Shown here: positions 37,792 through 46,831 of the stretch, piece by piece | How the letters are laid out: every line of letters starts with the position of its first letter | How positions within the stretch are numbered: position 1 is the first letter of the stretch | Source of the DNA: Halomonas alkalisoli | GTDB lineage: Bacteria > Pseudomonadota > Gammaproteobacteria > Pseudomonadales > Halomonadaceae | NCBI RefSeq assembly: GCF_021412585.1 | Contig: NZ_JAKCMI010000009.1 | Coordinates: 98,433 to 162,432, forward strand | Length of the DNA stretch: 64,000 nt | Direction: 5' to 3' | Made by a program: the position numbers and the translations under genes | Notes under the pieces: model-generated | The model's input: only the letters and a program-made list of their open reading frames with translations | What the model was told of the DNA's origin: nothing | The model's database searches: none

Positions 37792-39211
37792 TCTGACCGC
37801 ACTGGAGCAGGCACACGTGCTGGTGGTAGGCGATGTGATGCTCGACCGGTACTGGCACGGCGCCACCTCACGCATCTCGCCGGAGGCGCCGGTACCGGTG
37901 GTCCGGGTGGAGGAGAGCGAGGACCGCCCCGGTGGCGCGGCCAACGTGGCGCTCAATATCGCCTCCCTGGGGGCTCACGCGGCCCTGAGCGGCATGGTCG
38001 GTGACGATGACAATGCCCGGCGCCTCATCGCCCGCATGGAGGCCGCCGGGGTGGAGACCTACTTCGAGAGCAGCGCAGGCATCCCCACCATCACCAAGCT
38101 ACGGGTCATGAGCCGCAACCAGCAGCTGATTCGTCTCGACTTCGAGGATGGCCTGGAAAATGTCGACACCTCCGGCCTGCTGGCCCGGGTCGAGCAGGGC
38201 CTGCCCGATAGCGACCTGGTGATCCTCTCCGACTATGGCAAGGGGACCCTCAATCAGGTGGAGGCGTTGATCCAGCGGGTGAAGGCTGCGGGGAAGCGCG
38301 TACTGGTCGATCCCAAGGGCAGCGATTTCCGCAAGTATCGGGGGGCCAGTGTGATCACGCCCAACCTGGCCGAGTTCGAGGGCGTGGTCGGTCACTGCCG
38401 CGACGACGCCGAGCTGGCTGCCCGGGGCGAGGCGCTGTGCGTGGAGCTCGAACTCGAGGCCCTGCTGATCACCCGCAGCGAGAAGGGCATGACGCTGATC
38501 CGGGCCGGGCACGAACCCCTGCATATTCCCACCCGGGCCCGCGAGGTCTACGACGTGACCGGTGCCGGCGACACCGTGATCGGCGTGCTGGGGCTGGCGC
38601 TGGCCGCCGGCCACGGTTTCCCCGAGGCCATGACCCTGGCCAACCTGGCCGCCGGCCTGGTGGTGGCCAAGCCGGGCACGGCGACGCTCTCCATCGCCGA
38701 GCTCTACACGGCCCTGCACGGCGACAAGCTGGCCGAGTTCGGTGTGATCGAGGAGCCCGCGTTGATCGAGGCGGTGCGGGCCGCCCAGGCCCGCGGCGAG
38801 CGGGTGGTGATGACCAACGGCTGCTTCGATATCCTGCATGCCGGCCATGTGGCCTACCTGGAGCATGCCCGCCGGCTCGGCGATCGACTGATCGTGGCGG
38901 TCAACGACGATGCCTCCATTGGTCGTCTCAAGGGCCCCAAGCGGCCCATCAACCCGCTGCTGCGGCGCATGCAGGTCCTGGCGGGGCTGGGGGCGGTGGA
39001 TTGGGTGGTGCCCTTCGGGGAAGACACGCCACAGCGCTTGATCGAGGCGGTGCTTCCGGATGTGCTGGTCAAGGGCGGCGATTATCGCCCCGAGGAGATC
39101 GCCGGTGGCGATGCGGTCCGTGCCGCCGGCGGCGAGGTGATGGTGCTGGGCTTCGAGGACGGCGTATCGACCACGGCGATGATCTCGACGATCCTGGATC
39201 GCGAGAGCTGA
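37781..39211 (+). CDS. hldE: Bifunctional heptose-7-phosphate kinase / heptose-1-phosphate adenylyltransferase
   Basis: The protein is 476 aa (E. coli 477). Residues 1-315 form a PfkB/ribokinase kinase domain ([25 protein letters not shown] with the catalytic Asp). Residues 340-476 form a nucleotidyltransferase domain with [13 protein letters not shown] (HxGH) and KGGDY. It carries out the first and third steps of ADP-heptose synthesis around GmhB. It overlaps waaA by one base (TGATG). Confidence 0.98.
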   Translation: MKLDLTALEQAHVLVVGDVMLDRYWHGATSRISPEAPVPVVRVEESEDRPGGAANVALNIASLGAHAALSGMVGDDDNARRLIARMEAAGVETYFESSAGIPTITKLRVMSRNQQLIRLDFEDGLENVDTSGLLARVEQGLPDSDLVILSDYGKGTLNQVEALIQRVKAAGKRVLVDPKGSDFRKYRGASVITPNLAEFEGVVGHCRDDAELAARGEALCVELELEALLITRSEKGMTLIRAGHEPLHIPTRAREVYDVTGAGDTVIGVLGLALAAGHGFPEAMTLANLAAGLVVAKPGTATLSIAELYTALHGDKLAEFGVIEEPALIEAVRAAQARGERVVMTNGCFDILHAGHVAYLEHARRLGDRLIVAVNDDASIGRLKGPKRPINPLLRRMQVLAGLGAVDWVVPFGEDTPQRLIEAVLPDVLVKGGDYRPEEIAGGDAVRAAGGEVMVLGFEDGVSTTAMISTILDRES

Positions 39212-40524
39212 TGCAACGCCGAGGCCGACCCTGGGCACGCCACCTCTATTCGACGGCGCTCTATCTGCTCTCACCGCTGATATGGCAACGTGTCTGGCGT
39301 GAGCAAGCGCTCACAAACCCCCGGTGGGAACGGCTCGGCCTGCTGCCTGGCCGGCCTGCCGCGGAGCCTGGCATCTGGCTTCACTGTGCCTCGGTGGGGG
39401 AAGTCCTGGCGGCCAGGCCGCTGATCGAGGCCCTGCTGGCTCGCTACCCCGAGCACCGCCTGATCGTCACCACCATGACCGCGACCGGCGCCGAGCGTGT
39501 CCGCGCCTTGAGCCGGGCGCTGCGAGAGTCGGCGACCCTAGATGCGGCCGATGGCCCGCTCGAGCACCACTTCGTGCCACTGGACTTTCCCGGTGCGACC
39601 CGCCGCTTCATCGACCGGTTGAACCCGGCGCTGGCGATCTTCTTCGAGACCGAACTCTGGCCCAACCTGCTGGCGGCCTGCCACCAACGAGGAATACCGA
39701 CGGCGGTGGTAAATGGGCGTCTCTCCCCCCGCGCCTACCGCGGCTATCGCCGGCTGCGTCCGCTGATGCAGGATGCCCTGAGCCACGTCGACTGGCTTGC
39801 CGCCAAGTCCGCTGCCGATGCCGAGCGCTTCCGGTCGCTGGGCATGGCAGCCGTGGCTATCGACGTGGTGGGCTCGCTGAAGTACGACCTGACACCCACC
39901 GCCGGGACCGAGGCGCTGAGCCGACAGCTAAGCCTCGGCCTGGGCTCGCGCCCGGTATGGGCCGCAGGCTCCACTCACCCGGGCGAGGAGGAGCTGCTGC
40001 TGCAGGCCCATGCCCGGCTCCGACAACATTACCCCTCTGCCCTGCTGATCCTGGTGCCCCGCCACCCCCAACGCTTCGATGCCGTGGCGGCCCTGTGCCA
40101 GGAGCGCGGCCTGGCCATGGCGCGCCGCTCCCGGGACGAACTGCCTGACGCCCGAACGGCGGTCTACCTGGGCGACACCATGGGGGAGCTGCTCTCCCTC
40201 TACGGCGCGGCGGACCTGGCCTTCGTCGGCGGCAGCCTGGTGCCGATCGGTGGACACAACCTGCTGGAGCCGGCGGCCATGGGGGTGCCGGTGCTCACGG
40301 GCCCCGAGCTCGCCAATTTCGAGGACGTGGCAGAGACACTGCGTGAAGCCGCCGCCCTGGTGGAAGTCCCCGACAGCGAGGCCCTGGCCGAGGCGCTGGT
40401 TGCCCTGTTCATCGATGAAGCCGAGCGCCACCGCCTGGCCGAGGCCGGCCAGGCGGTGATGGCGGAAAACCGGGGCGCCCTGGGGCGCACCATGTCCGGT
40501 TTGTCTGCGCTGCTGGGTGAGTGA
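39211..40524 (+). CDS. waaA: Kdo transferase WaaA
   Basis: The protein is 437 aa from ATG at 39211. An N-terminal membrane-associated segment (LYSTALYLLSPLIWQRVW) is followed by the GT30 signature HCASVGEVLAARPLIEALL with the catalytic Glu, FFETELWPNLL, and GGSLVPIGGHNLLEPAAMGVPV. It transfers Kdo from CMP-Kdo to lipid IVA. The KdkA next door suggests a single phosphorylated Kdo as in Haemophilus, but the number of Kdo residues cannot be read from sequence. Confidence 0.97.
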   Translation: MQRRGRPWARHLYSTALYLLSPLIWQRVWREQALTNPRWERLGLLPGRPAAEPGIWLHCASVGEVLAARPLIEALLARYPEHRLIVTTMTATGAERVRALSRALRESATLDAADGPLEHHFVPLDFPGATRRFIDRLNPALAIFFETELWPNLLAACHQRGIPTAVVNGRLSPRAYRGYRRLRPLMQDALSHVDWLAAKSAADAERFRSLGMAAVAIDVVGSLKYDLTPTAGTEALSRQLSLGLGSRPVWAAGSTHPGEEELLLQAHARLRQHYPSALLILVPRHPQRFDAVAALCQERGLAMARRSRDELPDARTAVYLGDTMGELLSLYGAADLAFVGGSLVPIGGHNLLEPAAMGVPVLTGPELANFEDVAETLREAAALVEVPDSEALAEALVALFIDEAERHRLAEAGQAVMAENRGALGRTMSGLSALLGE

Positions 40525-40592
40525 ATGCTTACTTCCATGGCCAGGATTCGCCTGCCTGAAAGCCAGCGGAATGATCCCGGTCTCCGGGCACC

Positions 40593-41267
40593 TCAGGCCG
40601 GCGTCAGCCGCTCCACGCCGGCGTCGCTGCCCAGCAGCAGCACGTCGGCCCCACGGGCGGCGAACAGGCCGTTGGTGACCACACCGACGATGGCATTGAT
40701 CCTGGCCTCCATGGCCACCGGGTCGTCGATCATGAATTCGAAGCAGTCGAGAATCTGGTTGCCGTTGTCGGTGACCACCCCTTCGCGATAGACCGGATCG
40801 GCGCCCAGCTTGACCAGCTCGCGGGCGACATAGGAGCGCGCCATGGGGATCACCTCCACCGGCAGCGGGAAGTCGCCCAGCCGTGCCACGTGCTTCGAGG
40901 CATCGGCAATGCAGATGAACCGGTCGGCGCAGGCGGCGACGATCTTCTCGCGAGTGAGGGCCGCCCCGCCACCCTTGATCATGTGAAGGTGAGCGTTCAC
41001 TTCGTCCGCACCGTCGATGTAATACGGCACGGTGCCGACGCTATTGAGTTCGAAGACCTCGATGCCATGACCGCGCAGGCGCTCGGCACTGGCCTCGGAG
41101 CTGGCCACCGCCCCCTTGAAGTCGTCGCGCAGCCGGGCCAGGCGATCGATGAACCGATTGGCGGTAGAGCCGGTGCCGATGCCGAGTATGGTATCGCGCT
41201 CGAGCCAGGGCTCGATCTCCTTGATGGCGGCTGCGGCTACTGCGTCCTTCAGTTCGTCCTGGGTCAT
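40593..41267 (-). CDS. rpiA: Ribose-5-phosphate isomerase A
   Basis: The protein is 224 aa from ATG at 41267 ([15 protein letters not shown]), near the E. coli length of 219. Motifs: [22 protein letters not shown] (catalytic Asp region) and [12 protein letters not shown]. It interconverts ribose-5-phosphate and ribulose-5-phosphate. It converges with waaA and is divergent from ilvA across a 265-base gap (41268-41532) with no other gene. Confidence 0.97.
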   Translation of the reverse strand: MTQDELKDAVAAAAIKEIEPWLERDTILGIGTGSTANRFIDRLARLRDDFKGAVASSEASAERLRGHGIEVFELNSVGTVPYYIDGADEVNAHLHMIKGGGAALTREKIVAACADRFICIADASKHVARLGDFPLPVEVIPMARSYVARELVKLGADPVYREGVVTDNGNQILDCFEFMIDDPVAMEARINAIVGVVTNGLFAARGADVLLLGSDAGVERLTPA

Positions 41268-41532
41268 GTGATGCTCGCTGTCTGTGATGAGTGGCGATTG
41301 CCGCGACATTATAGGCCAGTGGCCCTCTTCTGCCGATGGCAGCATCGCTCGGGACGGGTCCGTCGACAGGGCTGCGAGGAAGCGCCCTCCCCCGGCGTCC
41401 CTCGCTAAGGGTAACTCCGATTATCCTGGTCCTGCTGCCAGTGCGCTGGACGCCATGCCTGCGAGGATGCTACCAATAGGGGTTCTCTGCACTGCAGCAC
41501 AGCCCTCCGCGTCACTCCTCTGGGATATCAGG

Positions 41533-43047
41533 ATGCTAGAAGCCACCGTCAAGAAGATTCTCCAGGCCCGGGTCTATGAAGCCGCCCGGGAAACGCCGAT
41601 TTCACCGGCTCCCTTCCTCTCGCGGCGCTTCAACAACACCATCCTGATCAAGCGGGAGGACCTGCAGCCGGTCTACTCCTTCAAGATCCGCGGCGCCTAC
41701 AACAAGATGGCGCAGCTGACCGAGGAGCAGAAGGCCAAGGGGGTCATTGCGGCGTCGGCAGGCAACCATGCCCAGGGACTTGCCATGGCGGCGAAGCAGA
41801 TGGGCGTGAAGGCGATCATCGTCATGCCGCGCATCACGCCGGAGATCAAGGTTCAGGCGGTACGCGCCCGGGGCGCCAAGGTCGTACTCAAGGGCGATGC
41901 CTTCTCGGCGGCGGCCGAGCATGCCCAGGAGCTGATCCGCGAGCATGGCTATACCTACATCCCCCCCTTCGACGATATCGATGTCGTCGCCGGCCAGGGC
42001 ACCGTGGCCATGGAGATCCTGCACCAGCACAGTGGGCCGCTGGATGCCATCTTCGTGCCGGTGGGCGGCGGTGGCTTGATCGCCGGGGTAGCGGCCTATG
42101 TGAAGTACCTGCGACCCGATATCAAGGTGATCGGCGTGGAAGCCGAGGACAGCGCCTGTCTCAAGGCCGCCATGGAGGCCGGCGAACGGGTGGTGCTCGA
42201 CCAGGTGGGCGTCTTCGCCGAAGGGGTCGCCGTGGCGCAGATCGGTGAGGTGCCCTTCTCCATCATGCGCGATCTGATCGACGGAGTGATCACCGTCACC
42301 GCCGACGAAATGTGCGCGGCGGTGAAGGACATCTTCGACGATACCCGCGCCGTTTCGGAAACCTCCGGTGCCCTCTCCCTGGCGGGCCTGAAGAAGTACA
42401 TCCAGCAGACCGGCGTCGAAGGCCAGACCCTGCTGTGCATCAACTCCGGGGCCAATACCAATTTCGACCGCCTGCAGCACATTGCCGAACGCACCGAACT
42501 CGGCGAGCAGCGTGAAGCGATCCTGGCCGTGACCATTCCCGAAAGGCCCGGCAGTTTCAAGAAGTTCTGCAAGACCCTGGGACGTCGCATGGTGACCGAG
42601 TTCAACTATCGCTATGCCGACCCCGAGGCGGCTCACATCTTCGTCGGGGTCCAGGTCAAGCCGGGTGGCGAGGATCGCCAGGCGGTGATCGAGAAGCTGT
42701 GCGAGGCAGGCTACCCGGTGGAGGATCTCACCGACAACGAGCTGGCCAAACTGCATATTCGCCATCTGGGCGGCGGCCGGCCCAAGGAGCACTTCGAGGA
42801 GGAGGTCTATCGCTTCGAGTTCCCCGAGCGCCCCGGTGCCCTGATGAACTTCCTCACCCACCTGCCCCAGGACTGGAACATCTCGTTGTTCCACTACCGC
42901 AACCACGGTGCCGCCTATGGCCGGGTGCTGGTGGGCATGCAGGTGCCCAACGGAGACCGTTCCCATGTGGAGGAGTACTTCGACGAAATTGGCTATCGCT
43001 ACTGGAAGGAGTCCGACAACCCGGCCTATCGTCTCTTCATGGCTTGA
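41533..43047 (+). CDS. ilvA: Threonine ammonia-lyase (deaminase), biosynthetic
   Basis: The protein is 504 aa from ATG at 41533 (MLEATVKKILQARVYEAA). The PLP lysine lies in YSFKIRGAYNK and the glycine loop in PVGGGGLIAGVA. Two C-terminal ACT-like regulatory domains are marked by ERPGSFKKFCKTLG and ERPGALMNFL, so it should be the isoleucine-inhibited anabolic form. It makes 2-oxobutyrate for isoleucine. Length is near E. coli IlvA (514). Confidence 0.96.
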   Translation: MLEATVKKILQARVYEAARETPISPAPFLSRRFNNTILIKREDLQPVYSFKIRGAYNKMAQLTEEQKAKGVIAASAGNHAQGLAMAAKQMGVKAIIVMPRITPEIKVQAVRARGAKVVLKGDAFSAAAEHAQELIREHGYTYIPPFDDIDVVAGQGTVAMEILHQHSGPLDAIFVPVGGGGLIAGVAAYVKYLRPDIKVIGVEAEDSACLKAAMEAGERVVLDQVGVFAEGVAVAQIGEVPFSIMRDLIDGVITVTADEMCAAVKDIFDDTRAVSETSGALSLAGLKKYIQQTGVEGQTLLCINSGANTNFDRLQHIAERTELGEQREAILAVTIPERPGSFKKFCKTLGRRMVTEFNYRYADPEAAHIFVGVQVKPGGEDRQAVIEKLCEAGYPVEDLTDNELAKLHIRHLGGGRPKEHFEEEVYRFEFPERPGALMNFLTHLPQDWNISLFHYRNHGAAYGRVLVGMQVPNGDRSHVEEYFDEIGYRYWKESDNPAYRLFMA

Positions 43048-43231
43048 CCAGCGATGCTGGTGTCACTTACCCAAGTTAGTGCTGACTTACAGCAAAGCCC
43101 CGAAATAGCGTGGGTTTCATTATGTAATCGTCGCCTGAACCGGTTGTATTGGCGGTGCCTCTGGGCCTATAGTCCCCCCTGTCGCGATAGGTTGCGGCGT
43201 CTTCCATGCGGTCAACTCAGGGGAGCAGGCA

Positions 43232-43327
43232 ATGAAGCGAAAGCCCGATCTGGTCATGGCACTGGTGCTGGCCTTCGGCATTGGCGTGGTGGTGACTGGC
43301 TACGCCCAGGCGCTGACGGGAGGATGA
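43232..43327 (+). CDS. 31-residue single-pass membrane protein
   Basis: ATG at 43232 is six bases after AGGGGAG. The peptide starts MKRKPDLVMALVLAFGIGVV and ends VTGYAQALTGG, giving a basic N-terminus and one hydrophobic helix. A plausible promoter TTGTAT-N18-TATAGT (43144-43173) precedes it and a strong terminator follows, so it forms a complete transcription unit. It recalls small MKRKPDL proteins seen in related gammaproteobacteria, but that is from memory. Function unknown. Confidence 0.7.
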   Translation: MKRKPDLVMALVLAFGIGVVVTGYAQALTGG

Positions 43328-43386
43328 TTCGGCAGTCAGTGCCATGATCAGATGAAGCAGGATCAGAAGAACAACGTTCACGAACA

Positions 43387-43420
43387 AGCCGGCCGGTGCT
43401 CATGCAGCGGCCGGCTTTTT
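43387..43420 (+). terminator. Rho-independent terminator
   Basis: A stem AGCCGGCCG / CGGCCGGCT with a 12-base loop is followed by a T-run (43416-43420). It ends the small membrane protein transcript and separates it from the convergent fau gene. Confidence 0.9.
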
Positions 43421-43459
43421 CATGGCAGGCTTTTCATGGGCGGTTTTCAGGGGATGGTA

Positions 43460-44092
43460 TCAGCGGGGGCGGATGACCCGGCTGTCGGTGACGATGGCAT
43501 CCAGCGGCACATCCCAGGGGGCTGCCGGTAAGCGCTCCACCCGCTGGCAGTCGTGGGCCAGGCCGATCAATCGCGGCCGAGGGCCACGGCGGCGGGTAAA
43601 CGCCAGGCTGCGGTCGTAGAAGCCGCCACCCATGCCCATGCGCTGGCCCCGGTCGTCGAAGCCCACCAGCGGCAGCAGGATCAGATCCAGGGCCCAGGTC
43701 GGGAGGCGTCGTGCCCGGTGGGCGCCGTGCCGCGTCTCGGGTTCGGCGATGCCGAAGCGGTTGCGAACCATGGGCGTACCCCGGTGGTAGTGTACGAACC
43801 ACAGGGTATTGTCCGACAGGGGCTTGAGTACCGGCAGGTAGGCCCGGGCCGAGCGGCTCGCCAGCCAGGAGAGCAGCGGTCGGGGATCGATTTCACCGTC
43901 GTTGGGCAGGTAGAGCGCCACGCGGCGGGCGCGCATCACGTCGGGAAGCTGGCGCAGGCGACGACAGAGCGCCTGGGCGGCGGCGTGCTGTTCACGCGGG
44001 CTGAGCGATCGGCGACGGCGCCGCAAGGCCTGGCGCAGCTGGCGCCGGGAGTCGGGCAGATCGGATGAGAAGGGATTGGACAGGTTGCTCAT
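43460..44092 (-). CDS. fau: 5-formyltetrahydrofolate cyclo-ligase
   Basis: The protein is 210 aa. The Arg-rich N-terminus RRQLRQALRRRRRSLS carries the ATP-binding R/K residues, with LYLPNDGEID and the C-terminal RMGMGGGFYDRSLA signature (GMGxGYYDR-like). It converts 5-formyl-THF to 5,10-methenyl-THF. It lies just downstream of the 6S RNA gene, the conserved ssrS-fau arrangement, and is probably partly cotranscribed with it. Confidence 0.93.
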   Translation of the reverse strand: MSNLSNPFSSDLPDSRRQLRQALRRRRRSLSPREQHAAAQALCRRLRQLPDVMRARRVALYLPNDGEIDPRPLLSWLASRSARAYLPVLKPLSDNTLWFVHYHRGTPMVRNRFGIAEPETRHGAHRARRLPTWALDLILLPLVGFDDRGQRMGMGGGFYDRSLAFTRRRGPRPRLIGLAHDCQRVERLPAAPWDVPLDAIVTDSRVIRPR

Positions 44093-44103
44093 GATGCGAT
44101 GGG

Positions 44104-44285
44104 GTTCCCCAGAGTGCCGCTGTCATTCTGGCCCTTGAACCCTTGGTTCAAGGTGGGTGGCCGCAGCCGAACCGTCAGGCTTTCCGTCGCACGGACATGC
44201 ACACGGGTCCGGCTAGCAAATGGCCGCCCTGGGTATTGCGCATAGGCTCGAGGGACTATAACGACTGGCCAACACCCCAGGGAAC
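44104..44285 (-). ncRNA. ssrS: 6S RNA
   Basis: About 182 nt between zapA and fau. The minus strand contains CACCTTGAACCAAGGGTTCA, identical to the same segment of E. coli 6S RNA, and CCCTCGAGCC near the 5' closing region. The ends pair over 13 bp (GTTCCCTGGGGTG with CACTCTGGGGAAC, including G-U pairs), leaving the central bubble that mimics an open promoter. 6S RNA sequesters sigma70 RNA polymerase in stationary phase. Ends are set by the terminal stem and the promoter. Confidence 0.95.
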
Positions 44286-44291
44286 ACCTTC

Positions 44292-44320
44292 ATCCTATCA
44301 GAGCTGGCCAGTCCGTCCAA
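44292..44320 (-). promoter_or_regulatory. Sigma70 promoter of 6S RNA
   Basis: On the minus strand, TTGGAC (44320-44315), a 17-base spacer and TAGGAT (44297-44292) lie so that transcription begins 7 bases later at 44285, exactly where the 6S terminal stem begins. Confidence 0.85.
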
Positions 44321-44322
44321 CG

Positions 44323-44643
44323 TCATTCGGCGGGGATCCGATCGGGGGGCAACGTATTCGCCAGGGCGCGCTCCAGTTGTTCGCTGAGTCGGTTGAGGTC
44401 CTGTTCGCCGCTGCGACGCTCTTCCAGCAGCTCCAGCAGCTCGTGGGCAATATTGAGTGCCGCCATCAGGGCGACGCGTTCGCTACCCAACAGGGTATTC
44501 TGGGAATGGATGCCAAGCATGGCTCGGTCCAGGTAGCGCGCGGCACGGTCCAGCTTGTGCTCTTCGCCCGGATTGCAGGCGAACACATAGTGGCGGCCCA
44601 GCAGGGTGATCTCGGCGGTTGGCCGAGAGGCGTCATCGCTCAT
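44323..44643 (-). CDS. zapA: Cell division protein ZapA
   Basis: The protein is 106 aa from ATG at 44643 (MSDDASRPTAEITLLGRHY). It has the ZapA N-terminal ring-binding region (ITLLGRHYVFACNPGEEHKLDRAARYLD) and a C-terminal coiled coil (LLELLEERRSGEQDLNRLSEQLERAL). It crosslinks FtsZ filaments at midcell. Conserved neighbour of 6S RNA; divergent from ygfB. Confidence 0.94.
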   Translation of the reverse strand: MSDDASRPTAEITLLGRHYVFACNPGEEHKLDRAARYLDRAMLGIHSQNTLLGSERVALMAALNIAHELLELLEERRSGEQDLNRLSEQLERALANTLPPDRIPAE

Positions 44644-44799
44644 GGAGGGCTCCGGTGTCGGCTTGTCAGCCCGATGCGTTAACATCCTATCAATCAAGAC
44701 GTGGCATCCGGACACTATAAGAGAGGCTCTCACGGGCGGTCAACGCGCGGTGGGATTGTCCGGATGCCCCACTTCACAGCCTGTCATACGGAAGTTGTC

Positions 44800-45375
44800 A
44801 TGTCATCGATCGACGAACGCCCCGATTTTTCCACCATCGCCGACCTGTTCCTGCTGCACGGCAGCATGCAGTCGCCCGCTTTTCTCGACGGCAGGCTCTG
44901 CGCCTCGCTGGCCCTGCACGAGCTGAGCGCCAGCGGCTGGCTGGAGGAGGTCTGCCTGGGGCTGGGGGTGGAACAGCCCCGGGACCGTGAAAGCGGCGAG
45001 GCCCTGCTGGAGTGGCGGCGACTCACCCTGGAGACGCTGGCGGACAGCTCGCTGAATTACGAGCCGCTGCTGCCCGATGAACTCTACTCCCTGGCCGAGC
45101 GCGCCCAGGGGCTGCGTGAATGGACGCTGGGGTTTCTCGAGGTGATCGAGGATGCCGGCTCCGAGGCCCGCGAAGGCTGGTCGGCGCCACTGCGCGAAGC
45201 CGTCGACGACCTGGCGGCACTGGCCGCCATGGAGACCGATATCGATGACAGCGCCGAGAACGAGAACGACCTCTTCGCGCTGACCGAACACGCCCGCATG
45301 GCCGCCATGCTGCTCTATACCGAACAGCGGCCGGGGCAGCCGCAGGTGGAAGCGGGTGAGCCCACCCAGCACTGA
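44800..45375 (+). CDS. ygfB: UPF0149 (YgfB) family protein
   Basis: The protein is 191 aa from ATG at 44800. It is acidic and helical with LHGSMQSPAF near the start and WTLGFLEVIEDAG, typical of YgfB. The molecular role is poorly defined; in Pseudomonas the homologue affects peptidoglycan-recycling regulation. It precedes pepP-ubiH-ubiI, as in E. coli. Confidence 0.9.
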   Translation: MSSIDERPDFSTIADLFLLHGSMQSPAFLDGRLCASLALHELSASGWLEEVCLGLGVEQPRDRESGEALLEWRRLTLETLADSSLNYEPLLPDELYSLAERAQGLREWTLGFLEVIEDAGSEAREGWSAPLREAVDDLAALAAMETDIDDSAENENDLFALTEHARMAAMLLYTEQRPGQPQVEAGEPTQH

Positions 45376-45419
45376 CCGCCCGAGTCCCAGGAGTCTCCCT
45401 ACCGATGCCAGGAGCCGAC

Positions 45420-46757
45420 ATGCTGCCAGACCCCCTGCCCCGCCCCGCGACCATCTCCAACGACGAGTATCGCGCCCGCCGCGCATCGCTGATGGCGCAG
45501 CTGCCCGCCGACAGTGCCGTGCTGCTGATGGGGGCCTCCCTCGTCACCCGCTCGCGGGATAGCGACTATCCGTTTCGCCAGAACAGCGATTTCCATTACC
45601 TGACGGGATTTCCCGAACCCGACGCGCTGCTGCTGCTGCTGCCGGGGCGCAGTGATGGCGAGAGCGTCCTGTTCTGCCAGGACCGTGACCCGACACTGGA
45701 GGCCTGGACCGGTATCCGGCTGGGGGCGGAAGGCGCAGTACGCGAGCACGGGGTCGACCAGGCCTTCGAGAATGCCGAGCGCGACGACCTGCTGGCGGCA
45801 CTGCTCGATGGACGCACCACGCTCTACCTGATGCTGGCGGACCCTGAAGCCATGGCGCTGGCCGACGAGGTGCGCGGCCAGTTGACCGCGCGGGTACGCC
45901 AGGGTGCGCGGCCGGCCGATGCCTTTGCCGACCTGGCCCCCCTGCTGCACGAGGCGCGGCTGATCAAGAGCCAGGGCGAGCTGGCGCTGATGCGACATGC
46001 GGCGGAAATATCGGCGCGGGGCCATGTGCGCGCCATGCGCGCGGCTCGGCCTGGCCTGGCCGAGTACCATCTCCAGGCCGAGCTGGAGCACGAGTTTCGC
46101 TGGCAAGGTGCCAGCGGCCCGGCCTACGCCACCATCGTGGGTGGCGGTGCCAGCGCCTGTGTGCTGCACTACATCGAGAATAACCAGCCGTTACGTGATG
46201 GCGAACTGGTATTGATCGACGCCGGCGCCGAGCTGGACCTCTATGCCGGGGACATCACGCGCACCTTCCCCGTTGGTGGACGGTTCAGCGAGGCCCAGCG
46301 CGCCCTCTACGAGGTGGTGCTCGAGGCCCAGGAGCGTGCCGTGGCGGCTATCCAGCCAGGGGTTACCCTGATCGAGATCCACGAGGGTGTGGTGCATGAC
46401 CTCACGGCGGGCCTGATTCGCCTGGGTCTGCTGCAGGGCGAGGTATCGGCGCGAGTCGAGGACGCGAGCTTCAAGCGCTTCTACCTGCACTCCACGTCCC
46501 ACTGGCTGGGGCTCGACGTGCACGATGTGGGCGCCTATCGCCACAACGGCTCGCCGCGTCCCCTGGTGCCGGGGATGGTGCTGACCGTCGAGCCCGGGCT
46601 CTATGTTCCTGCCGATGACGATATCCCGGCCGACTTCCGCGGTATCGGTATCCGTATCGAGGATGACGTGGCCGTGACCGATGCCGGCCATGAGGTGCTG
46701 ACGGCCGGCGTCCCCAAGGGAGTGCGCGAAATCGAGTCCCTGATGGTGAATAAGTGA
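45420..46757 (+). CDS. pepP: Xaa-Pro aminopeptidase P
   Basis: The protein is 445 aa. ATG at 45420 is preferred to one five codons upstream because CAGGAG sits five bases before it. The M24 pita-bread domain has metal ligands in LIDAGAELDLYAGDITRTFP (two Asp), HSTSHWLGLDVHD (His), TVEPGLY (Glu) and RIEDDV (Glu). It removes N-terminal residues preceding proline and uses Mn. Second gene of ygfB-pepP-ubiH-ubiI. Confidence 0.95.
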   Translation: MLPDPLPRPATISNDEYRARRASLMAQLPADSAVLLMGASLVTRSRDSDYPFRQNSDFHYLTGFPEPDALLLLLPGRSDGESVLFCQDRDPTLEAWTGIRLGAEGAVREHGVDQAFENAERDDLLAALLDGRTTLYLMLADPEAMALADEVRGQLTARVRQGARPADAFADLAPLLHEARLIKSQGELALMRHAAEISARGHVRAMRAARPGLAEYHLQAELEHEFRWQGASGPAYATIVGGGASACVLHYIENNQPLRDGELVLIDAGAELDLYAGDITRTFPVGGRFSEAQRALYEVVLEAQERAVAAIQPGVTLIEIHEGVVHDLTAGLIRLGLLQGEVSARVEDASFKRFYLHSTSHWLGLDVHDVGAYRHNGSPRPLVPGMVLTVEPGLYVPADDDIPADFRGIGIRIEDDVAVTDAGHEVLTAGVPKGVREIESLMVNK

Positions 46758-46831
46758 CCACCGGGAACGGAGGACGATATGCCATTATGTAATTTACATT
46801 ACGAATCATGTCTTGTCGCAGGACGCGTAAA

